A stretch of 64,000 nucleotides of DNA from Agriotes lineatus (lineage: Eukaryota > Arthropoda > Insecta > Coleoptera > Elateridae), in contig CALNHX010001945.1 of the NCBI GenBank assembly GCA_940337035.1, positions 1-64,000 of the forward strand, in the 5' to 3' direction. Positions 11,101-22,275 of the stretch are shown here, piece after piece (positions within the stretch are counted from its first letter, which is position 1; each line of letters starts with the position of its first letter). Position numbers and translations under genes: made by a program. The notes below the pieces were generated by a model, which did no database searches, had not been told where the DNA came from, and worked only from the letters and a program-made list of their open reading frames with translations.

Positions 11101-11770
11101 ATAAAAATTTGGTGTGATACACCCACACAACTTCCTTTTACAGTGATCTTATAATTAGCCAAAAATTTGATTTGAAATTTTTAAGCATTTGACAAGAATT
11201 TTCAAAAATTAGAAATTTTACAAAAACGGTACAAAATAGAGTGTTAGTTCAAGAGACAAATTTTTCCTAGAATTTTAAGCTAAATTCAAAAATGTAATAA
11301 CATAGTACCTGGTGTTCTATTTAGAATAGGAGTTAATAAAAAAAATTGAAAAAAAAACAAAAGAAACCCATTTTAGAAGTACTCAACTAAAAAATCACCT
11401 ATCTCACATTAATACACATTAAAAATGTAAAGTTTAAAAAAATCGTTAGAGCCGTTTTTGAAAAAATCGAAAAAAACTGAAAAATCACAAGACTAAACAC
11501 CTACTTCCGGTTATGCGATTTTCTTTAAGAGCTTGCTGTCTCATCTACATGGTACACAAAACTTATATATGAAGTTTCAACGCCATACCTCTTTCAGTTT
11601 TGAGATATTCTGTTCACAGACACACAGACAAACCAATGAACAAAAACATGTTTTTTGGGTTCAGGAGACTCTAAAACGTGAAGATCTATTGAAAACGTAA
11701 TTTAGAATTTTTGGGGTAAATCCAATACTTCCTTTATCGTAAAAGGACCTAAAAAACAAAAAGTAAGAAA
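11100..11770 (+). repeat. Dispersed repeat R2 (LINE-3'-end-like), copy 1
   Basis: It contains a cagacacacagacaaacca run followed by tctaaaacgtgaagatct and a gaatttttgg motif. The same order (repeated agacagac, then tctgaaacgtgcagatctga, then aattttggaag) recurs at 35170-35360. Such blocks resemble untranslated ends of retroelements, but no RT is attached here. The downstream 11847-12110 frame (MSILEELNISPIHYSEASCH...) is open but unrecognised. Confidence 0.45.
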
Positions 11771-12139
11771 AACAAAAATCAAACATAAAAAATACCAAAC
11801 ATATAAAAACAAAGAAAATAAGAAATCGACAGATTATGGAACAAATATGTCCATATTAGAAGAACTAAACATATCGCCTATCCACTATAGTGAGGCGTCG
11901 TGTCACATCCCTAGAAGAGATAATTACAATTTAAAAAGCGTACAGCTAGGAGGTGCTCTCAAAGAAATGGAGAGACCCAATAAAAAGTTTTACGCTCCAG
12001 GAAAACATAAGAATAACTATAGAAAGACAGATACCTTATATACATATATTTCAAAAAGTGCTGACCCACTCATCAACGCCCAGCCCAAACCCTTGGACCG
12101 AGAAAGCTAAAATTTTGCACAGAGGTTCCCTTTATGATG

Positions 12140-12510
12140 TGTACAAAGAATAAGGAAGAATATTTCGAAATTCAACCCCTAAAGGTGGGTTCCAATTTTG
12201 TATGGAAAAATAATATTAAATAGACATTTCGACTTGAAACTTCGTAGAAGTAGGCCTACTCCTAAAAACAAATAAGCAAAACACATATTTCGTGATTTTC
12301 CGAAAATCAACCCCTTAGGGGGTAAAATGGGGTAAATAAGCCTAAAAATCGATATGGGTGTCGATATTGAAGTTTTTTGGGACGTTGATTGCGAAAATGG
12401 CATTTATTTGTAAGTCCTAGAAGATGGACATGACATAAAATTAAAACCCTATATTGATGAAAAGGGGTTTCAGATTTTGTATTGGGAAACAATATTAAAC
12501 ACTTTCTTAG
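12140..12510. repeat. Repetitive block with 'ccccttagggggtaaaatgg' motif
   Basis: Two related sub-blocks begin caacccctaaaggtgggttc and caaccccttagggggtaaaa, each followed by a similar aaacaatattaaac/aataatattaaat stretch. This indicates internal duplication. No coding sequence. Confidence 0.45.
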
Positions 12511-12513
12511 GTA

Positions 12514-12543
12514 GGTTTCCTGCGCTAGCGAAGCCGCAGGAAA
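12514..12543. repeat. Short hairpin
   Basis: TTTCCTGCG and CGCAGGAAA form a perfect 9-bp stem around the loop ctagcgaagc. It sits alone in AT-rich sequence and its function is unknown. Confidence 0.6.
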
Positions 12544-13112
12544 AAGTCAGTAATACATAAGACCACATGAGAGTAGTGTGTGAAATCAAGTTGCTTGTCA
12601 AGTTTTGTGCAAAGAAGATGTTCATTATTATTAAACGCATTATTAAAAAAATAGAATTTAATGGAGAAACACATTATAGTTATACAGAGTGAATCCCAAA
12701 TGGCGCGCAATAGACAATAGCATCATCCGATTTTCCATCAAAGATGAAGCAATAGTCTTAATACCAATTTGCTGTTAGCCTCATAGATAACAAGTTATTG
12801 GGAGTTTTAAGGTTGGGGATTGGAACAAAGAATATGCTCCAATCTTCCCTCTCGCTTTATTGTGTTGCAGCATGCTACCACCTTGAAATTTATAGTCAAA
12901 CTAGTTATAAACATTTCTACTTTAGGTAAGTATACGACTAACTAAGGTGGTGTTCTCTGCTGAACAGATGTCAGGTGTTTGTGTTTTGTAACGTCGTGCC
13001 CAGACAACAGGTGCAAATAGATTATAAAAATGACAAGACATAAAAAGCTATCTGGTAATATTTGTAACTCCAATCTCGTGTATTGTATTTCTTTGACCTG
13101 GCAACTTTGTGC
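12544..13112. other. No gene recognised
   Basis: AT-rich sequence upstream of the proposed exon at 13113. No clear TATA/initiator pair was seen. Confidence 0.4.
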
Positions 13113-13230
13113 ATGTGCGATATCAATAAATACGAAGAATTTGACGTTAGTTATACAAATATAACAATGGTTAAACATAATTTCGCACGTCGAAAGAGAA
13201 GAAATAATAAGGCAACTGCTTCAAGGAGGG
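13113..13230 (+). CDS. Unknown gene B, proposed exon
   Basis: From an ATG at 13113 the frame reads MCDINKYEEFDVSYTNITMV, then KHNFARRKRRNNKATASRR, ending in phase 1 before a donor GGG|GTACGC. The next exon at 14166 starts AAACAGG and restores a Glu codon (G|AA), so the two ends are phase-compatible. The C-terminal part is strongly basic. Whether the ATG is the true start, or the exon extends upstream from an acceptor, cannot be decided. The product is unknown. It may belong to the same transcription unit as gene A, about 4 kb upstream on the same strand. Confidence 0.4.
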
Positions 13231-13248
13231 GTACGCAGATACGATATA

Positions 13249-14048
13249 CAGGGTGTTTCAGAATAACTGTTCCTAATTCTCAGAATTGAGAGAGGGCATG
13301 TTATTCAACACTTTTTAATGATAAACTAGTGTTCGGAAATACTTCCGTTTCGAGATAATACGACATTAACGAATTGAGTACTTGAAATAATCTCAATGTG
13401 AAAAGTAACGATTTTATTGATTTCCAGCGGTTGCGATTTTTATTAATATTTAAAAAATGGTATTACACAAAAATTATAAGAATTGTTCAAAATTATGGCC
13501 GCCATTGTCGACACACAAGGTAATTCTTCGAAATATCTGCGGACGATCACGAATGTCATCAAAAGCCAGAATAATTCGAGCCACTAACTCCTCTGCTGTG
13601 TCCACAGGTGTCACATAGACGAGTGATTTAATATGACCCCAAATACAAAAATCAATTGGAGTCATATCTGGCGAACGTGCAGGCCAAAGAATAGGACCTT
13701 GTCTCCCAATCCATCGGTTTCGAAATTGTGCATTTAAATAATCTCGAACATTTAAACCGAAATGCGCTGGTGCACCATCATATTGAAAGACCAAGTCTCT
13801 ACGAATATTAAGTGGCACATCTTCAAGTAACTCCGGCCATGTTGCCATGGATAAGGTTCACTATCTGCAGCTATTTTGCATGCATGCGTTACTTTCCACA
13901 TTGAGATTATTTCAAGTACTCAATTCCTTAATGTCGTATTATCTCGAAACGGAAGTATTTCCGAACACTAGTTTATTATTAAAAAGTGTTGCATAACATG
14001 CCCTCTCTCAATTCTGAGAATTAGGAACAGTTATTCTGAAACACCCTG
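13249..14048 (-). mobile_element. Tc1/mariner-type element with deleted transposase
   Basis: It has perfect TA flanks (13247-13248, 14049-14050) and long terminal inverted repeats of about 160 bp starting CAGGGTGTTTCAGAATAACT. It is 800 bp long, against roughly 1.3 kb or more for a complete mariner. It retains only the C-terminal catalytic half of a transposase on the minus strand. It sits in the proposed intron of gene B. Confidence 0.9.
13474..13848 (-). pseudogene. Mariner-like transposase, C-terminal catalytic fragment
   Basis: The 124-residue frame contains YDGAPAHF (the second catalytic Asp of the DDE/D triad) and WPARSPDMTPIDFCIWGHIK (the third catalytic acid region). A typical mariner C-terminus follows (DNGGHNFEQFL). 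The N-terminal helix-turn-helix domain and the first catalytic Asp are missing, so it cannot be a complete transposase. The element around it keeps good ends and could have been moved by a related full-length enzyme. Confidence 0.9.
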
Positions 14049-14165
14049 TATAAGAAAAGACGTGGAAATTCATTTTAACAGCATCATTGAGAAAATATCT
14101 TTGCTGACACGTATGTTTTCATTCAATAATGAAATGGTGCAACCTTCTGTTTTTTTTTTTCACAG

Positions 14166-14327
14166 AAACAGGCCAATTTTGTAGGGGTATTTTAGAGAAA
14201 ATTGTCGAAGATTGTAACCGCAGCGAATCTCCAGTTTCAAGTAAACAAGAAACATCCGATATTACTGCAGAAATCATTGAAGAAAATGAGTATGACTTTA
14301 CATGGGGGTCTGTGCAAGAATACGAAG
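14166..14327 (+). CDS. Unknown gene B, proposed exon
   Basis: A very strong acceptor (ctgttttttttttcacag) precedes the frame ETGQFCRGILEKIVEDCNRS, then SSKQETSDITAEIIEENEYD, FTWGSVQEYE. Read straight through, a TAA follows at 14330-14332. However, the boundary is also a perfect donor (GAAGA|GTAAGTAG), so the stop may be intronic and the exon internal. The peptide is acidic. The TIR element at 14339 begins only 7 bp after the stop and would lie in the next intron. I see no known domain. Acceptor quality and phase fit to 13230 support it. Confidence 0.45.
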
Positions 14328-14338
14328 AGTAAGTAGTA

Positions 14339-16639
14339 CAGGGTCCGGCAGAGTGACCGACCCTATTTAAATTGTTAATAACTGTTTCAAAGTTTACAAT
14401 ATTTTTAATTTTTTTTCAAAAATGTAAAGTAAAAACTTTCCAATTTTAGTTACAATATAGTTTATTTATTAAAAATATTAGCACTTGCTCCAAATTAATT
14501 TGGTTATTATTATTCAGTAGTTGAAGGAATTGTTCACAAAACGTAACCCGAACTTCTAAATCTCGTGGTACCTAGTAACTTGTTACGGTATTAAAAGAAC
14601 TTTACGACACCCACCCAAGGTGAGCATCGCACCACTGAATCAGTCCTGGAAAACTGGCACACTTGCCCTGAAATCGGTTCGAAATAGGCTAATAGGCCAC
14701 GGCTGGAACGCTCAGGGAGTCGGGCGTGAGTCACACGATACGTTCTGGGCAAGCGTGCGGTGGCATAGTATATACAGGGTATGTCGAAATTATGAGGGCG
14801 CCACCAAGCCTGTCTTAACCCGGCTAACCGGGCCTGGACGGTTAGACGGGAGCGAAGCATGCACAAATACTCCGCCGATAGGATTACTCAAGAGTTGCAA
14901 GGTCAAATAACAATTTCGGGATTGCCTTAAGCAAGGATTATAATTAGGTGTCAATCCGACCACGACTGCGCAGCTGTCTCACTCACCTGCACGCTCACAG
15001 CTTCCTCGTTCCGTCGTACAATAATCCGTACAATAAAGGGGCGTCTATCTGTAACAGAACATGCACAAGCCGAAACAAACAATAGTTCCCTTAACTAACC
15101 AATCATATATTGAACTTCGGGTTACAATGGGCAGCAGAGTGCGTCGCCCTGTATCTAAACTTAACCTATAATTAAGGGCACCAGCTGGCACGCGCGCTCT
15201 AAACTTAACGACAGATGTTGTACATTAGTGAACAGCAATGAGCAGTAATAGGTAGTAATGAGTACAAATATGCACGTTGCCTTATGCGGAGGGCAGCGAA
15301 GATTTACATTAACACTCGCGGCATGAACAGTCTGCAAGTCTGAATGAATACACCAGCGCAGTAATGAGTAGTAATGAGTACAAATATGCACGTTGCCTTA
15401 TGCGGAGGGCAGCGAAGATTTACATTAACACTCGCGTTCACAGCGGTAAGCAGGTTAAAGGCACATACCTTAATGCGTAGGCGGCGAGGGAGCCTGGTAC
15501 AGTTGAGTTGCGACGAGCTGCAATCGTAGGTGGCAGGTACCTTCGGTGTTACAACGGCGAAAGGGGGTGAATGCACAACCGCCTCAATGGCGACGGGAGA
15601 CGCGTCAGGACGCGTACAACGGGACGACGAAAAGAAAGGGGCCACTTTCGTTCTGCTGAACCAAATCCTCGTAGGTCGAGATGAAGGGGGCACGACCCCT
15701 CACTTACAGTAGCAGGAACTGGGCTCCAAAAACACCCACGTTACGCCGAAGACCACTCGACAAACTCCGACTCACAACCACCACACAAGCGCTCTCTGCA
15801 ACGGGCTCCGGACGACTGCCACTTAAGGCGAAACAGTATATCACATGATTTCTGAAGCAGCACTTGACGGGAAAAAGGGCTGACGCCCCCGCCAAGGGCG
15901 GAAGCGCCGCACGAACTCACACACACTATCCGACCTCTTACTTGTTCGACGGCTCTCCGCTGAATGCCCCCAAGGGAAGCGTTCGCAAAAGGTCACCTTG
16001 GCCGCGTCCCCCACGTGACTAAACCTTGGCAGCCAATCGCAAGGCGATAAAATGAAACAAGCCAATGCGGGCCACGATGGTATCACGCAACAACAGCGTG
16101 CTATTCGGAATTCGGAAAAACGCCATCAGACGAAAAATACTGCTTTTGGAGCTAAATATGTGCGACATCGTGATTCTGGAATTAGGCGATGGAGCCAAAT
16201 AAAGAACTAAAAGGGTTTAGCATACGGGCACGCTGCCCTAAAGCCTAGGTGGCTATTTAAAATACCAAAAGGACCTGAATAAAGGCGTGAAATGCAATTA
16301 AGCATCTGCGACAGCAAAATGACTTAACAAACTGGTGCACGACTTGAACTTTGTAAGGATGAAATTTTAAATCCTTTAAAATACAGCGAAGAGTTCTGTC
16401 TGATAGGCCCAACTTGATGAATTTAATCAAATAAAAAATTAGGTTAATCTGTATTAGTGTGAAAATGAAGTTTGAGTTTGAGTGATGTTATTTTCAAAAC
16501 CTAATATTTTTAATAAATAAATTATATTGTAACTAAAATTGGCAAGTTTTTATTTTACATTTTTGAAAAATAAAAATATTTTAAAATTTTAAACAATTAT
16601 TAATAATTTAAATAGGGTCGGTCATTCTGCCGGACCCTC
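14339..16639. mobile_element. 2.3-kb TIR element with GC-rich interior
   Basis: The ends CAGGGTCCGGCAGAGTGACC and the matching GGTCATTCTGCCGGACCCTC at 16639 are flanked by TA (14337-14338, 16640-16641). TIRs of about 150 bp are AT-rich, but the 1.6-kb interior (about 14600-16250) is markedly richer in GC and CpG than the rest of the window. The first 25 bp are themselves a near-palindrome (GGGTCcGG...CCGACCC). No transposase or other recognised coding sequence is inside. It could be a non-autonomous element that captured foreign or host DNA. Confidence 0.85.
15250..15437 (+). repeat. Tandem duplication inside the GC-rich element
   Basis: A 68-bp segment starting gtagtaatgagtacaaatat and ending cattaacactcgcg occurs almost identically at 15251-15319 and 15367-15436, a period of about 116 bp. 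The near identity means the duplication is recent. Confidence 0.9.
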
Positions 16640-16794
16640 TATAATTCAGGATACTAGATACTATCAAACAAATTATTTTTGAAATTGTTATATGTATTTA
16701 CACTCATAGACACTGGCCTTTCAAAACGGTTTATTATAAAACAGTTTTGGGTAATCCTGCTGTTTACGGCTCCCATTTCGAACTACCACTCCTA

Positions 16795-16983
16795 GGGCCG
16801 GTTGCAGAAAGCAATGTTAAGTCTGGTGTTAGCTAACATTGCGTCAAAGTGAACAAAATCGCATCAAATTTTGTTTACTAATGTATTAGTTACCATAAGC
16901 ATTTGAGATTTGATGCGTTTTTGTTCACTTTGACGTCGCGTTAGCTAACACGAGACTTAACATTGCTTTCTGCAACCGGCCTC
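16795..16983. mobile_element. 189-bp palindromic MITE
   Basis: GGCCGGTTGCAGAAAGCAAT and its reverse complement form the ends. The mirror extends through the ttaagtct and gttagctaac segments and the tcactttgac segments towards the centre near 16888. TA lies just outside both ends. No coding sequence. Confidence 0.85.
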
Positions 16984-17439
16984 TAAAGCCTCTAATATAG
17001 GAGGGAGACTGCAACGCTGTGGGTTGATTATACCTAGGTACTACCGTTTAGAAGCAGCTCATTTTGAAAAAGAAATTGCGAAAACTAGATAAATGCAAAT
17101 TAACAAGGCAAATCAATTTTAATTCATTTACATTATATTACAAATCAATTATTACCAATAAAACTGTTTCCATTGCAATTGAAATTCTACTATTTTTCTG
17201 ATTTTGAGTAACTTCTTAAATAATTTCTTTAATAAAACTAAGCCTACTACAACTTTTCAATTTCCTCCATTTATTTTTGATGGCAGTAGACTACTGGCGT
17301 GCAGTAAAATTATTTAAAAATTGCAATAATAACCCCGAGTATAATTGAAATAAAATTAAATTTGTCAGAAAATGGGTAAGAAAGATGCAGGGGTGTGTAG
17401 AGAAGAAATGAAATATACTGTATTTTTAAGTTAATTGAA

Positions 17440-17770
17440 TATAAAAAGAACTACGAAAAAGAAATTAAATTGTTTATAAAGTCAACACTTACTTATAAAA
17501 AAATAAACTAAATTGTTAATACAAAAGTGCATATGTATTTAAAAAAATATATTAAATTGTTTATAAAAAAATAAGTAAATGTATTTACAAAAATTAAACT
17601 AAACTGTTAATAAAAAATCTTTGGTAAATATGTATGCACTTTTTTATTAACAATTCGGTTTATTTTTTGTAAATTTCTACTTTTTTATTAACAATTCAGT
17701 TTATGTTTGGTAAATACATGTGTACATTTTTTTATAAACAAGTCAATCTAGTTTTAATACATTTTTATGC
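17440..17770. repeat. AT-rich inverted repeat with internal subrepeats
   Basis: Phrases such as aaactaaattgttaataca and ttgtttataaaaaaata on the left are mirrored by tattaacaattcggttta and ttttttataaacaa on the right. They recur two or three times each, so several alternative hairpins are possible. Clear ends were not found. Confidence 0.55.
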
Positions 17771-19131
17771 TATTTAGACAATTCTTACAAAACATCGATA
17801 AAATGGAGGTGCGAGTCTAGCGACAGGACCGTATCAAAGTTAGAAACAAATAGTAATTTTTATTAAATGTAATATAAAATATTTTATTTCTTAAAAAAAT
17901 AGTATTTTGTAACTAAACAACCAAAAGTAAGGAAGATTAATACGTACAGCAGCTGAACAAGTCAGGTTAAAAATAAAGTTTTTTCATTTTTAATTTCAAT
18001 TTCTTCAGTAACTGTACCTTGTATAAAAAAAGTTTATTAAGCTTTCTTGTTTATATTTTTGTTGTTTAATTTAAAATTCTAATAACTTCACGAAATCTAC
18101 ATTCATCATGGGCAAAAATGGTTTTTCTGCATAGGGTTGCCAACATTGTGCCAATCCCCGACGAAAAAATTGAGGGGGGCAGGGTGATAAAATAACTGAA
18201 GAATATCGATGGTAACATGAATCAATAGTACTTTCTAACAAGGAAGAGAAAGGCATACGTTTTTCCAAAGTGTGAGTTTGAGGCGGAAGTGCGAAACGCG
18301 AGGACTACAAATACATAGAAGAAAAAATGGCGTTCTCTCCTGCTTATATACAATTTTTTCCATGACCGGGATCAGAACAACACGAAACGAGTATTACTGC
18401 AAATTATAATTATGCTGCAATATTTAGCAGCCTTTGAATTGTGCTACTCTGCGAATACAAACAATATCATCAGAAAGTACCATAAATACAATGAGCATTT
18501 TTTTCTTTAGAAGTAATAACTTATGTTAAAATTTTTAGCAATTTTTTGTACTTATTATTAATTACTATCTTCGTTCAATAGAGAGGAAGAGTACGACCGA
18601 AAGCAAGACATCAAGACGAAATTCTAAACCACTTTGGCCCAGGGCGGTGACCTCAATCACAGTGTATCTGCTATTAATCTTGTATTGAAAATAAAGTAGT
18701 GTAATAAAAAATACTTTTTTCTTTGTCAATATTTAAAGTTTTTGATATCTGTTTAGGCAAATACAGCATTATAGGAAGTATAAATTGAGTTGTAAACGTA
18801 TAACATTTACCAATATATCGCAGTAAAATTTGGTAACTATCTGTTTTCTTGTAAGGTGTTGCAAAGTGATTCCGGTGCGCTGTTAAATGGCAGAAAGGTT
18901 TTGAAGGTAAATATCGATTGATAAATTTAAATATATTATCAAGTTGATTAATTAGGTACCTAGTTATTATCAAAAACTATATAGTTGTAGATAAATTATT
19001 GCACTTGACTTGCATATAATGGCTTTATTACACTTGGATGATTTCATCTTCGGGTAATATAGCCTACATTATATGCTTGTTAAATAAAATAGTATTTTCC
19101 GCAACCAAAAGTAATTACTTTTATCTACTCC
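17771..19131. other. No gene recognised
   Basis: AT-rich. A 99-codon minus-strand open frame at 18674-18973 (IGKCYTFTTQFILPIMLYLP) is hydrophobic but has no recognisable relatives. I treat it as chance. Confidence 0.4.
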
Positions 19132-19303
19132 AGTGGGATAAGTAACGCATTACGTCACTCATTTGACACTATTTCAGTTATGTAATGAAGCTCATTACAC
19201 CACTCAGTTATGTAATGGTTTCATTACGCAACTGAGTTGTGTAATGACTTCATTACGTAACTAAAATAGTGTCAAATGAATGACATAATGACATTTGCCT
19301 ACT
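19132..19303. mobile_element. Palindromic MITE-like element
   Basis: The segment catttgacactatttcagtt is mirrored by aactaaaatagtgtcaaatg. Between them, repeated gtaatg/cattac units fill the centre near 19217. No ORF. Confidence 0.7.
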
Positions 19304-19385
19304 AAAAAATTTTTGGAAATGACAGATCTGACATTTCTCTTAATGCACTTTTCTCAATTTTAGGCGGTCGTAGATAAAATTTTGT

Positions 19386-19504
19386 ACAATACATGTATGA
19401 TAATGCATCATTAATATACTTGTGTGCTTACATAACTCGTGCTACGCACTCGTTTGTAACTTACACACACGTATATTAATGATGCTGTTATTCCACTTGT
19501 ATAG
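19386..19504. repeat. Palindrome
   Basis: gataatgcatcattaatata and tatattaatgatgctgttat are inverted, with gtgtgcttac/gtaacttacacac nearer the centre. Confidence 0.7.
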
Positions 19505-19588
19505 TAAATAACTATTAATACCAAAAACTGTCATTGAAGTTGACGTTTCTCTTACTGACACAGAAAGTGTATGTTGCTATGTAACACT

Positions 19589-19626
19589 TTTAGTTCCTAG
19601 GAAGTACTTTTACTTCCATGGAACTA
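19589..19626. repeat. Short palindrome
   Basis: tagttcctaggaagt and acttccatggaacta form a 15-bp arm hairpin with one mismatch. Confidence 0.7.
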
Positions 19627-19768
19627 AACGCAACCTCCATTTGGTCGTCTGTGAATGTAGTTGTCATAATGATTTTTAAATGAGAAACGTCAGAAGTAAT
19701 CAATCATCTAAAATTTTTAATATTTTGTACTTTTCTAGGTTGCAGAAAAAATAGTATGTATTATTTGG

Positions 19769-19876
19769 ATTAAAAGTGACCCTGTTTGACTTGCAATTTT
19801 TGCATTTGCTCGGCTACGGTGCGCTTTGTCTTGCAAATGCAAATATAATTGCTCGTCAAACAAAGTGCCACTTTTA
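19769..19876. repeat. Palindrome
   Basis: ttaaaagtgaccctgtttga is mirrored by tcaaacaaagtgccactttt. The central part holds inverted tgcaaatg/catttgca units. Confidence 0.7.
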
Positions 19877-20109
19877 ATTCTAATAAAACAATAAAACAGA
19901 AAATAATCACAACCCTATCTTGTTTTTCAATACTTATTGACAAAAGTTGGAGTTTTGAAGGAAAAAGAAAAATTATATTCCAATTTTAAACAAGAAGATG
20001 TAATGAATCCTAATCATTAAGATACGATATGTTTTTTCTTGGTATGTATTAAATGTGAGGTTTTATTCTTTCACTTATTCTCTAATTGCTTGCTTGTTTA
20101 AACTTTCAG

Positions 20110-20205
20110 ATTAACTATTGCAAAAGGCTTGTATTTTAAATTTATTTTATCTGATGAAGCTGGTATAACCAGCAAAACGTTATAATTAACTTTTAAATAA
20201 AATTT
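20110..20205 (+). ncRNA. Degenerate hammerhead-ribozyme-like motif
   Basis: CTGATGA (20151-20157) is followed by a perfect 6-bp stem GCTGGT-ata-ACCAGC (20159-20173), then AAAACGTT. This is the order of a hammerhead core (CUGAUGA, stem II, GAAA, ACGUU). The invariant first G of GAAA reads A here, so activity is doubtful. A/T-rich sequences flanking the core (aaatttattttat and aataaaatttt) could pair as stem I. Such ribozymes are known in Penelope-like retroelements; no Penelope ORF is visible nearby. Confidence 0.4.
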
Positions 20206-21230
20206 TAATGCGTTTTTGACAATACAGAGTTCTGATTGAACCTTATTTTTCATGTAGAAATTTCAAGTAGCTAAGCTAATACAATACTAACATAGCTGAT
20301 TTCATCTCCAAATTACTAATTTATATTAGTAAAAATAGTATGAAATTTCAAAATGTCATAATGACATTTAAAATTAGAATGTGTAAGTAACATCAAGAAT
20401 TGCCTCATTGTATGGTTGCTAAGACGTTGCCTATAGTTGCATGGTTACCACGAGTTTGAAGGAGAAATAATTTCAAAAATCCCTTGGGGGTTATGAGTAC
20501 CTTTTCATATTTTGTATCTACAATTCGTATTTCATTCTAAGAATTTCTGTTCAGCTATTAATTATTACGTATAGTAAAATAGCTAGAAATCTACGCTCTA
20601 ATAATAACCATTCACTATCATTTGAATTCGTTATTTACCGTATTGTAAATTTCGGATTAGCCTGTATACTGCAAGTAGAAATTTCCCGGCATTCGTGCAA
20701 TGTCACAACCTTAATTATGAAGCGACATTTGTCTTACAATGGCTGAACTATATGTGCGCTATTTTTGTGGAAATTTTATCAGGTGTTTACAAAACCGGCA
20801 CGAATTTCCGACGATTCCAATGAAATATTCGCCCTAAATGACAACCGCTTCAAATTTTTTAGGAATCACTTATTATCAGAAACTAAACGTCAGAAATAGT
20901 TCAATGGGGTCTTAAATGAAAGATCAAAGTCGTATCTTCCTGTAAGCCATTTTACAGTTTCTGTTTTCTAATTTTCACAAGTAAATTTTACTGTTGGATG
21001 ACAGAAATACAAATGAAAAATGCCTACCAAAGCGTCGATATTTTAAACACAATTTTACAGCGCAAGCGAATCTGTTACCATTTATAAAATTGCTTATCTT
21101 GATTAGCCAACATTCGTCTTTGAAATGAAGCCTTGTTTAACTTCATACGACGCGTGTGAATCGATAGTAAGTGATTCCTATGTATCAATCTGTCAATATT
21201 ATTTCAACATAAGCCAAACGCCAGCCTTAA
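20206..21230. other. No gene recognised
   Basis: Mixed AT-rich sequence before the Jockey insertion. No coding sequence or element ends were recognised. Confidence 0.4.
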
Positions 21231-21436
21231 GTTAGATTCCGGTCCGAGTTGAACAGCCGTCGTGAACGCATGTGTTAAATTTATCGTTGTGACCGCTGTG
21301 ATAACTTTCGCCACGTGCTGTATCGTGAGTAGACATTAGTTTTTCGTATAAACATTGTTATTTGAAATTTTAAATAACTCAATACATTAGACAAATATCA
21401 GGAAGGGCCAGTCGGAGGGCCCACGCTTCTAACAAA

Positions 21437-22275
21437 ATGCCACCTAACGTGCCTAATACAACAAACAAGCGCGATAACTCCAGTTTATCGCCACCAATCG
21501 AACCTAGCAAGAGATATTTATTCGAAACAAATAATTTAATTACAAAGAATAAATATTATCTCCTCAATAATGCAAAAGATCAAGAACAATCCTCGACACC
21601 AGAAAGCATGGTTACTGAAACTTCAGATCAACTAACTACACGCAAACCAAAAATTACCCCAATATATCTTCATAATGCTACCAATTATCAAGAAGTACTA
21701 AACGACATCGGAAATATTGTTAAGAAAGTGTTTACAACTATAACTAAAAGTCAGTTCCTGAGAATTAACCTAACCTGTAGCGATGATTATAGAGAATTAA
21801 CTAAATACTACACCGAAAATCGGTTAACATATCATACCTTCAGAGACCCGGAAGCAAGTCAACTGCACGTATCGGTAATAATTCGTAATATCCCGATATC
21901 CTTATCTGATGCAGAGATAATGAATGAATTAATTAAACTTGGATACCCAGTAATTAAAGTCGCCAGGTTGTACAATGTACAATAAGAACAAAATTCCTAT
22001 GCCTCTATGCTCAGTAGAGCTTACCAAAACCGAAAAAACCAACGAAATATTCAATCTTACAAAACTCAATTACTGTATAATTTCGGTAGAACCTAGAAAA
22101 AAACAGAGGATATCCCACGCGTAACTATTGCGAGATACGTTAAATGCACAGGAAACCATTTATATAATGACTGTCCAAAAAAACCAACTGACAAACCACA
22201 ATGCGTAAACTGCGGAGCAGAGCATTCAGCTAATTATAGAGGTTGCATTTACTTCACAAAAACTAAACAGAGCAA
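21437..22275 (+). pseudogene. Jockey ORF1 (gag-like), frameshifted
   Basis: The first 182 codons are open, starting MPPNVPNTTNKRDNSSLSPP. The YREL motif region and the IRNIPISLSDAEIMNEL segment correspond to the fold preceding the zinc knuckles in insect non-LTR ORF1 proteins (compare YREL and VMAKNLHPLCEPEEIVKEL in the element at 38.7 kb). After a frameshift near 21985 the reading resumes with remnants of the zinc knuckles, ending CVNCGAEHSANYRGC. In intact relatives this nucleic-acid-binding protein coats element RNA. The first CCHC unit is damaged and the C-terminus is cut by a stop. Confidence 0.85.

Noticed and set aside
11847..12110. 87-codon plus-strand frame (MSILEELNISPIHYSE...)
   Set aside because: Open and fairly polar but without a recognised motif, promoter or splice sites, and it sits within repeat-like sequence. 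Kept only as a note in the R2 entry.
15161..16086. Series of open frames in the GC-rich TIR element
   Set aside because: Frames exist on both strands at once, are short and contain the tandem duplication; composition explains them.
18674..18973. 99-codon minus-strand hydrophobic frame
   Set aside because: AT-rich codons, no recognisable domain, no splice or promoter context.
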